Assembly (NCBI GenBank): GCA_913009865.1 | Contig: CAJVYK010000071.1 | Coordinates: forward strand, 1 to 9,581 | Length of the DNA stretch: 9,581 nucleotides | Source of the DNA: an uncultured bacterium | Lineage (GTDB): Bacteria > Planctomycetota > Phycisphaerae > Sedimentisphaerales > Anaerobacaceae | Reading direction: 5' to 3' | Shown here: positions 4,581 to 9,581 of the stretch, one piece after another | How positions within the stretch are numbered: position 1 is the first letter of the stretch | How the letters are laid out: each line of letters begins with the position of its first letter | Translations under genes and position numbers: made by a program | The notes under the pieces: model-generated | What the model saw: only the letters and a program-made list of their open reading frames with translations | Told to the model about the DNA's origin: nothing | Database searches by the model: none

Positions 4581-6377
4581 CTATTTGATGAGGAAACCTT
4601 CGTATTCTTTAAACCCTGCAGTCATCTGCGAATCGGCCGGCTGAACCAGTGTAATAATTGCATTTCTTTTTGACTTAACCAGATATAGCACATAAAACTC
4701 TGATATGCTTTGCGCCTGCTCCGTTAGCCAGACAGTATCGGGAAAAGCTTTTGCGACCGAGCCGTCTTCAGCAATGGTAAGGCCATCTGCTATATCTTCA
4801 GCAGTAAGCGAGCGGTAATCAACCTCATAAACGATTTGGTCGTCCACTTTGCCTGAAGCGATAATGCCAACGGGGCGGTGAATCAATCCGGACAGTTCCA
4901 CAAGTACCGGCAACTGCTCCGCTTTTATTGCCACACCGGTAGAGGGGTTGTTACACTTTAGCGAAAGTAATCTATAGCCCTTGAGAGGTTTTAACATTGC
5001 CGGGATACCCTTGCGTTTCTTCCAGGACTTTTTTCGGGTGAATTTGGGGGCTTTAGCTTCATCCTGAGTTGATTCTTCTATTTTCAGTTCAGCTCTGACG
5101 TAGTTAATTTTACCATCCTCGAATTGGGCTGGCTTGATACTGTCGGCTGTTTGGGCGTTTCGCCACTGGTTTGGATCGTTTATTTTAAGTCTTAAGCCGG
5201 CTAAGAGTTCGGGCCCTGCAGCTAATTCAACGCCGTAAACTTTGGCTGAACTGATGGCTTCAAGTTCTGCAATATCTGTTGCACATTTGGATAATTGAAT
5301 GAAGAACACTGCCGGTGGGGCCTGTTCAGCGGTTACTGGGGGCGGTACCATGGCAATATTGTTTTGCTTGAACTCGACCAGCACGGGCAGATAATTTTTC
5401 GGCACATAAAAAGCAAAGTCTATCCATTTTATTTTACCGTCGAAATCGGCCCGTTCTAATTTTATCTGGTCGTTTAATCGTTTTTCCTGTAGCTGGTTTA
5501 CCATTTTCAGGTATCCGACGGGGTAAATGTTTTTCCCTTTTCCGGCGAGCGGGTTTTCAGCATAGTTTTTTTGTTTGCAGATTAACCTTAATTGGGAAAG
5601 TGTAAATGTACCCGCATCCTTTACCGCTTTTTTCTTTATTCCCACCCGCACGATTGTAAGGTTGTGCCCGCTTTTCGGTGATACCGGCTTGCCTTTCGAG
5701 TCTTTTAGGTCTTGAGGGGCCGGCCAGGCGGCTTTTTTCTTTGGTATTTCTATTGCTTCAGAGCTGGTGGCAATTGATATATTATCGTCAATATTATGCC
5801 GATTCAAAAAGAGCTGGTCAAGGAAGGCCGGGTGCAGAGCGGCAAAACTTCTTTTTCCACTGAAGCTGCCGCTGCTTACGATATTGAACCATCCTGTCGC
5901 AAATCCATCGGCATTCAATAATACTTTGTTGGGCTTTTCGGCATCAGGGCTGGTTGCGTCAAAGCGTTGGTAAGGGTACTTGTTTGCTAAAGGCGCCATT
6001 GCAAGGGCTGTAAGCAGAAGGCCGGACAGGATAAGGCCTAAAAAAATACCGCAGACAACGCGTCCGATACGCTCAGGCCAAAGTCCCAAATCAACCGGAT
6101 GGCGGGTTAATTGAGCGGCGATTGTCTGCAGAACGGCAAAAGCCAAAACAAACAGCAGCACAAAAGATAACGGCTGTGCCCAGTGTATGAGAGCAGGGTA
6201 ACGACTGTTGCCGCCCCGACCGGTAAAGACCTCTGCTAACATCTCGAAGTAGCCGAACGCAACTATGGCTGCACAGATAGTAATTATTACTGTTGTGAAT
6301 GATTTAACGAACGTGCTCTTTAGATACTGCTGGACAGCACAACCTAAAATAATCAATACTACAAGTAAGCCGGCCAT
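4581..6377 (-). CDS. CvpA-like membrane protein with a large soluble C-terminal domain
   Basis: A 598-aa protein. The first 130 residues hold four predicted membrane helices (about 2-18, 26-48, 66-88, 104-128) in the CvpA (colicin V production protein) layout, with a long loop between helices 2 and 3 and an 'ERIGRVVCGIFLG' entry into helix 4 that fits the family. Ordinary CvpA proteins are about 160-200 aa and end soon after helix 4; here about 470 soluble residues follow. They start with LLNADGFATGWFNIVSSGSFSG (about 153-174) and a 'LHPAFLDQLF' motif, then beta-rich sequence I do not recognise and a basic patch (KKSWKKRKG). With an even number of helices the tail is on the same side as the N-terminus, probably the cytoplasm. 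ATG 6377 has GGAGAGG five bases upstream. It is the last gene of the pilT cluster, 72 bp after the GspE-like gene. CvpA-type proteins affect membrane homeostasis and secretion; a role beside the ATPases is inference. Confidence 0.7.
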   Translation of the reverse strand: MAGLLVVLIILGCAVQQYLKSTFVKSFTTVIITICAAIVAFGYFEMLAEVFTGRGGNSRYPALIHWAQPLSFVLLFVLAFAVLQTIAAQLTRHPVDLGLWPERIGRVVCGIFLGLILSGLLLTALAMAPLANKYPYQRFDATSPDAEKPNKVLLNADGFATGWFNIVSSGSFSGKRSFAALHPAFLDQLFLNRHNIDDNISIATSSEAIEIPKKKAAWPAPQDLKDSKGKPVSPKSGHNLTIVRVGIKKKAVKDAGTFTLSQLRLICKQKNYAENPLAGKGKNIYPVGYLKMVNQLQEKRLNDQIKLERADFDGKIKWIDFAFYVPKNYLPVLVEFKQNNIAMVPPPVTAEQAPPAVFFIQLSKCATDIAELEAISSAKVYGVELAAGPELLAGLRLKINDPNQWRNAQTADSIKPAQFEDGKINYVRAELKIEESTQDEAKAPKFTRKKSWKKRKGIPAMLKPLKGYRLLSLKCNNPSTGVAIKAEQLPVLVELSGLIHRPVGIIASGKVDDQIVYEVDYRSLTAEDIADGLTIAEDGSVAKAFPDTVWLTEQAQSISEFYVLYLVKSKRNAIITLVQPADSQMTAGFKEYEGFLIK

Positions 6378-6382
6378 TATAA

Positions 6383-6389
6383 CCTCTCC
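6383..6389 (-). promoter_or_regulatory. Ribosome binding site GGAGAGG of the CvpA-like gene
   Basis: On the minus strand GGAGAGG is followed by five bases and ATG 6377. It is the clearest ribosome binding site in the three-gene cluster. Confidence 0.7.
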
Positions 6390-6431
6390 AATTTATCAGT
6401 ATCTTCTCTCTCGTGTCTCAGGTCACGAGTT

Positions 6432-6449
6432 ACGGGCAACGGTGCCCGT
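6432..6449 (-). repeat. Hairpin at the 3' end of the GspE-like gene (7-bp stem, 4-nt loop)
   Basis: ACGGGCA and TGCCCGT pair around a four-base loop, beginning at the base after the TAA stop. No U-run follows on the minus strand, so read-through into the CvpA-like gene is expected. It could act as an mRNA 3'-end stabiliser or attenuator. The next bases contain CTCGTG (6410-6415) and CACGAG (6424-6429), which can form a second small stem and belong to the ACGAG repeat-word family. Confidence 0.5.
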
Positions 6450-8087
6450 TTATTTCTTTTTTGGTGTTGAAAGTATTCTAACCATTTCGTTTACTGCCGT
6501 TGTTCCATCAATAACTTTTCTCAGTGCCTGCTCCTGTAGATAAAGCATTTTAGCACGTCTGAATTGCGTACCGATTTCTGACAGTAACTTTGACTGTTTT
6601 ATAACGTCTCTTAGCTCATCATTTATTGTGATAATTTCAAATACACCCATTCTGCCGACAAAACCTGTCCCCTGGCAATTCTCACAGGTTGCCGGCTTGC
6701 CGTGCTTGTTGTATTGCACTTTGCCGGGTCGGTAAAACACCTTTGCTTTTTCAGCGGTGATATTGAACTTTCTAAGAAGTTCTCTATTCGGCTCGTACGC
6801 CTGCTTGCATTCGTTGCAAAGTTTTCTAAGTAGCCGTTGGTTGCTTATGCCCAGGAGGGTATCAGCGGCAAGATTTCCATCGCCGACCAATTTCATCCAT
6901 CTGCCGAGTGCGCCTATTACGTTATCCGCTTCGAGTGTGACATATACGATTTTGCCATTCTTAGCAGCTGTACAGGCAATTTGTGCTGTTTCGGCATCCT
7001 GGCAATCGGCAATACCAACGATGTCCGGCTCCATTCTTATCATTGCCTGCAATTTTTTGGCGTATGTAGTTGTGCCCGTGTCGCTGAGTCCGAAGACATT
7101 TTGAGTTATATTTGGCAGTTCGACCGTAGGCTGTCTTTCAAGCGTGTTTATATTGTTAATGAAAGCGTCATGATTTCTGAGCAGAGCGTAAAATGTGGTT
7201 GTTACACCGGTCTTTTTGGGCCCGGCTATGATGAACAGTCCTTGTTTTACCTCGCTAATTTTATTTAGCTGTTCGTATTGGTCGGGCGTCAAGCCGATAT
7301 CGATTAACCTGATTATGTTCTGTTGAGTTGTTTGTTTGAGTCTAATCTGCTCGCCTGCAGTTGAGCCGGCAGTGGTTATTTCCCACTCGATATTCTCTTT
7401 GTTCTGGTAGATTCTGAACTTTCCTTTTTGTGGTTTTCGCCTTTCGTTAATGTCCAAATCGGCAAGACTTTTTACAAAGCGAATGAAATACTCCATCTGT
7501 TCTTTGGTTATAGTTGGCTGTTTTAACGCTGCACCATCGACATAGTAGATTACATTATAGTTTTGGTGCGTTGGTGAAAACATAATATCGCTTGCCCTTC
7601 GCCAGATGGCATCGGTAAAAATATCGTATGCTACCTTATAGCCGAAAAAGTCCGGCGTTTTGGGTTCAGGCATAGGAACTTCATTGTTGTTGGCCGTTAT
7701 GAAAATAAGCCCCTTGAGGGTATCGAGTTTTTTTGTTTCGTTGTCGAACAGGCCTTTAATGTGCTCGGCGGTCAGAACTTTATCAAACTCCGGGACTCTG
7801 GCATTGCGGTGCATTACATAACTGATAGATGTAGCTGTTACGGCTATCAGGTAGAACAGCATCCCGATGATAAAAACGGGTACGAGCAGCCAAATTATCG
7901 CTGCTGCGGCTGCTGTGCCGAAAACAATAGCCGTCCAGAAGACCTCTTTGGTTCCCACTGTCCTGCTATCCTTGTACACCCAGCCAATCAGCGGCAGCCA
8001 TAAAAAGAACAAGATCAAAAAGACAACAACCTTAATTATGGATATGTAGCCGCTGTATTCGACAAAAGTCAATGGTAAATCCGACAT
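6450..8087 (-). CDS. Membrane-anchored GspE/PilB-like protein with degenerate ATPase motifs
   Basis: A 545-aa protein. The N-terminus has about three membrane helices (roughly 15-37, 48-67, 68-91), which GspE and PilB lack. The rest follows the GspE/PilB plan but with the catalytic motifs changed. Walker A is GPKKTGVT (289-296), with Val where the nucleotide-binding Lys belongs. The Asp box reads TLERQPTVE (315-323) instead of TxEDPxE. Walker B is PDIVGIADCQD (354-364), with Ala-Asp where Gly-Glu is expected. The His box reads NGKIVYVTLEADN (377-389), with both histidines lost. The tetracysteine zinc motif is intact (C424xxC427, C468xxC471), as is the 'GRMGVFEI' segment after it. The fold is kept but ATP hydrolysis is unlikely: a pseudo-ATPase, perhaps a scaffold or regulator of a type IV pilus or secretion motor. 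ATG 8087 has no good ribosome binding site. It lies 55 bp after pilT. It is less likely an active enzyme with a deviant P-loop. Confidence 0.82.
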   Translation of the reverse strand: MSDLPLTFVEYSGYISIIKVVVFLILFFLWLPLIGWVYKDSRTVGTKEVFWTAIVFGTAAAAAIIWLLVPVFIIGMLFYLIAVTATSISYVMHRNARVPEFDKVLTAEHIKGLFDNETKKLDTLKGLIFITANNNEVPMPEPKTPDFFGYKVAYDIFTDAIWRRASDIMFSPTHQNYNVIYYVDGAALKQPTITKEQMEYFIRFVKSLADLDINERRKPQKGKFRIYQNKENIEWEITTAGSTAGEQIRLKQTTQQNIIRLIDIGLTPDQYEQLNKISEVKQGLFIIAGPKKTGVTTTFYALLRNHDAFINNINTLERQPTVELPNITQNVFGLSDTGTTTYAKKLQAMIRMEPDIVGIADCQDAETAQIACTAAKNGKIVYVTLEADNVIGALGRWMKLVGDGNLAADTLLGISNQRLLRKLCNECKQAYEPNRELLRKFNITAEKAKVFYRPGKVQYNKHGKPATCENCQGTGFVGRMGVFEIITINDELRDVIKQSKLLSEIGTQFRRAKMLYLQEQALRKVIDGTTAVNEMVRILSTPKKK

Positions 8088-8107
8088 AAGTTAAGAAACT
8101 CCATTTC

Positions 8108-8137
8108 AGTTTTGAGTGTGAGTTATAACTCAAAACT
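8108..8137. repeat. Inverted repeat AGTTTTGAGT...ACTCAAAACT between pilT and the GspE-like gene
   Basis: Perfect 10-bp arms (8108-8117 and 8128-8137) surround a 10-nt loop. The loop and right arm also contain the 12-bp palindrome GAGTTATAACTC (8120-8131), so two alternative folds compete. It fills the short gap between the two genes and could tune expression of the second gene. It also resembles the intergenic repeat words elsewhere in the window. Confidence 0.55.
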
Positions 8138-8142
8138 CATAA

Positions 8143-9276
8143 CTATAATATGCCACTGGTACTGGTTCTGATACCCTTTAGTGCCATTTTCAGTTCTTCT
8201 ATATTCGGTGCATATCTGTATGCTTCCTTTGGTTCTATGCTTCCTTTTTTTACCAGTTCGCAAAGATTAGATGTAAAATCCTGCATACCTTCGTTTTGAC
8301 AGCTTCGTATAACGCTGGGCAAATCGACCTCTCGTTCTTCAGAAATTAGTTTTCTGACGGTTGAGTTTGCAATAAGTATCTCAACGGCAGGCATTCTGTC
8401 CACACCATCCTCGATGCTCGGCAGCAATACCTGGCTAACGATTGCTTTAATTGTCAAACTTAAAGCCTGTCTTGTCAGTCCTCTTTCGCTTTGCGGGAAC
8501 AGGTCTAAAAGTCGTTGAACAGCCTGCGGGGCATTTGCCGAGTGCATTGTTCCAAAAACAAGATGGCCGGTTTCCGCGGCTCTCATCGCTGCCGTGACGG
8601 TTGTGGCATTGCGCATCTCACCAACGAAGACTATATCAGGGTCCTGTCGCATCAGAGTTTCTAAGGCGTCATCGAAGTTTTTAACATCGATACCGATTTC
8701 TCTTTGTGATACGATTGATTTTTTGTCTCTAAAGAGATACTCGATAGGGTCTTCAATTGTAACTATATGGGCCGAGCGTGTGCGGTTTATGTAGTCTATC
8801 ATCGCTGCGATTGTCGTGGTTTTGCCACATCCGGTAGGACCCACCACGAGTATTAACCCCTGGCCGCCATCAGATATTTTTTCCAGTGTCAGCGGCAGGT
8901 GCAGACTTTCAAATGGCGGGATGTCGGAGCTTACCCGTCTTGCTGCAAGACTAATCATCCCTCGCTGGCGAAATATGTTTGTTCGGAAGCGATCCTCATC
9001 GCCGATTTCGTATGCGAAGTCGATGCTGCCGTTTTTTAGAAAAAACTCTTTCTGCTCCGGACTGAGTATGCCAAAAACCAGATGTTCCATTCTTTCTTCA
9101 GTTATTGTTTCGCCGGTAGTACTTTTAAGTTTTCCGTAGAGGCGTAATTTGGGCCGTTGTCCGACCTTCAGGTGCAGATCACTTGCCTGGGTTTTGATAG
9201 CAACCCTGAAAAACTTATTCAACTCCGGCTCATGGTCAAGATTTCCGTGTGTAGCAATAGGTTGTTCCGTAGTCAT
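8143..9276 (-). CDS. pilT: Type IV pilus retraction ATPase PilT
   Basis: A 377-aa hexameric secretion ATPase with every catalytic element present: Walker A GPTGCGKT (146-153), Asp box TIEDPIEYL (173-181), Walker B PDIVFVGEMRN (213-223, with catalytic Glu 220) and His box TGHLVFGTMHSANA (236-249, both His present). The N-terminal PAS-like region includes the ASDLHLKVGQRPKLRLYG segment (31-48) typical of PilT. The C-terminal AIRNLIRE-type segment is changed to STVRKLISEERE (305-316), followed by the family's 'QNEGMQDF' motif, so it is closer to PilT than to PilB and lacks the tetracysteine motif. In known systems PilT depolymerises the pilus from the cytoplasmic side for twitching or DNA uptake. 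No pilin or PilC/PilM-Q gene lies in the window. It is the first gene of the minus-strand cluster, with a leader of about 130 nt; its ATG has only a weak ribosome binding site. Confidence 0.93.
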   Translation of the reverse strand: MTTEQPIATHGNLDHEPELNKFFRVAIKTQASDLHLKVGQRPKLRLYGKLKSTTGETITEERMEHLVFGILSPEQKEFFLKNGSIDFAYEIGDEDRFRTNIFRQRGMISLAARRVSSDIPPFESLHLPLTLEKISDGGQGLILVVGPTGCGKTTTIAAMIDYINRTRSAHIVTIEDPIEYLFRDKKSIVSQREIGIDVKNFDDALETLMRQDPDIVFVGEMRNATTVTAAMRAAETGHLVFGTMHSANAPQAVQRLLDLFPQSERGLTRQALSLTIKAIVSQVLLPSIEDGVDRMPAVEILIANSTVRKLISEEREVDLPSVIRSCQNEGMQDFTSNLCELVKKGSIEPKEAYRYAPNIEELKMALKGIRTSTSGIL

Positions 9277-9342
9277 AATTTAGTACTAACCCCAACGCTT
9301 ATAAACCCATACATCATAGAGGTATTTATATTTAGCATTTAG

Positions 9343-9361
9343 CCCCCAATTTCACAGGGGG
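9343..9361 (-). repeat. Hairpin CCCCC-N9-GGGGG in the pilT leader
   Basis: Five perfect G-C pairs around AATTTCACA, within the transcribed leader predicted for pilT. It is not followed by a T-run on the minus strand. It could be an attenuation or stability element, or another dispersed repeat. Confidence 0.4.
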
Positions 9362-9406
9362 ATTTTAACACTATTTCACTATTCACTATCGGCTATTCAC
9401 AGCCGT

Positions 9407-9444
9407 ATTATACCGTATTATAAGGATTTGCTGCAGATTGTCAA
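9407..9444 (-). promoter_or_regulatory. Strong sigma70 promoter of the pilT cluster, with a duplicated -10 box
   Basis: Reading the minus strand, TTGACA (9444-9439) is followed by a 16-bp spacer and TATAAT (9422-9417); both hexamers match consensus perfectly. A second TATAAT follows 10 bp on (9412-9407) as a tandem copy of TATAATACGG. Transcription would start near 9410, giving a leader of about 133 nt to ATG 9276. Nothing else near the start of the cluster is comparable, so it is the likely promoter for all three minus-strand genes. Confidence 0.75.
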
Positions 9445-9581
9445 CCCTGATGCTCTCAAACTTAGGGGTTTTGGCGTAAGCTTCTCCGCAGTAAATCCTT
9501 GTGAAGCCAGAAACATGTATTTATTGCTTCAGTCAGCCCAGTCAACAAACGGTATGAAAGAAAGTCAGGTTTATCCGGTAA
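9445..9581. other. Right-edge region without an assignable gene
   Basis: On the plus strand one frame is open from 9320 (after TAG 9317-9319) to the end of the window. The candidate starts are ATG 9515 (MYLLLQSAQSTNG...) and ATG 9554 (MKESQVYPV...). Neither has a convincing ribosome binding site, and the first half of the open frame runs through the pilT promoter, so translation there is doubtful. It may contain the start of a divergent gene that continues outside the window. Confidence 0.25.

Noticed and set aside
6837..7268. 143-codon plus-strand open frame inside the GspE-like gene
   Set aside because: It is antisense to a conserved domain, has no ribosome binding site and no recognisable motif.
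6450..8087. Frameshift or sequencing error as the cause of the altered ATPase motifs
   Set aside because: The frame is continuous through all motifs, each motif stays in alignment with GspE except for substitutions, and downstream zinc-binding cysteines are in phase.

Overview
The window comes from a bacterium, most likely a planctomycete of the Phycisphaerae/Sedimentisphaerales type. This is inferred from the mix of genes: a Pkn-type Ser/Thr kinase, an oversized CvpA-like membrane protein, a membrane-anchored GspE-like ATPase with degenerate motifs, and an EF-G-like GTPase, all separated by repeat-rich spacers. No rRNA or other taxonomic marker is present, so the placement is tentative. No tRNA, rRNA, CRISPR array, insertion sequence or phage gene is visible.

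Left part, plus strand (1-1382): the C-terminal end of a Ser/Thr protein kinase with a single membrane anchor at its extreme C-terminus, then a complete phosphotransferase of the APH/choline-kinase fold. A 73-bp convergent spacer follows, carrying a CTGAGCGTAGTCGAAG-type repeat word. Next, on the minus strand (1456-3489), comes an EF-G-like translational GTPase whose switch regions differ from canonical EF-G. It starts at GTG behind a strong ribosome binding site and has a plausible sigma70 promoter.

Middle (3490-4580): about 1.1 kb without a large gene. It holds AT-rich spacer, two strong hairpins, a 15-bp direct repeat, a decayed cupin-domain remnant on the minus strand, a stretch on the plus strand that can fold into a multi-stem RNA, and directly after it a small plus-strand gene (49 or 57 aa). 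An inverted- and direct-repeat patch follows.

Right part, minus strand (4581-9276): three genes in one direction, pilT -> membrane-anchored GspE-like protein -> CvpA-like protein with a large soluble domain. They probably form one transcription unit driven by a near-perfect sigma70 promoter (TTGACA, 16 bp, TATAAT, with a second TATAAT 10 bp on) about 130 bp upstream of pilT. PilT has every ATPase motif. The GspE-like protein has lost the Walker A lysine, the Walker B glutamate and both histidines of the His box, yet keeps the tetracysteine zinc motif and carries three predicted membrane helices. The pairing of an intact retraction ATPase with a membrane-bound pseudo-ATPase and a CvpA-like membrane protein is the most interesting system here.

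A recurring theme is that several intergenic gaps contain short, degenerate words (ACGAG, GTGAATAG, GAGTTATAACTC and similar). These include an exact 15-mer that occurs both directly before the start codon of the phosphotransferase and at 4527-4541.
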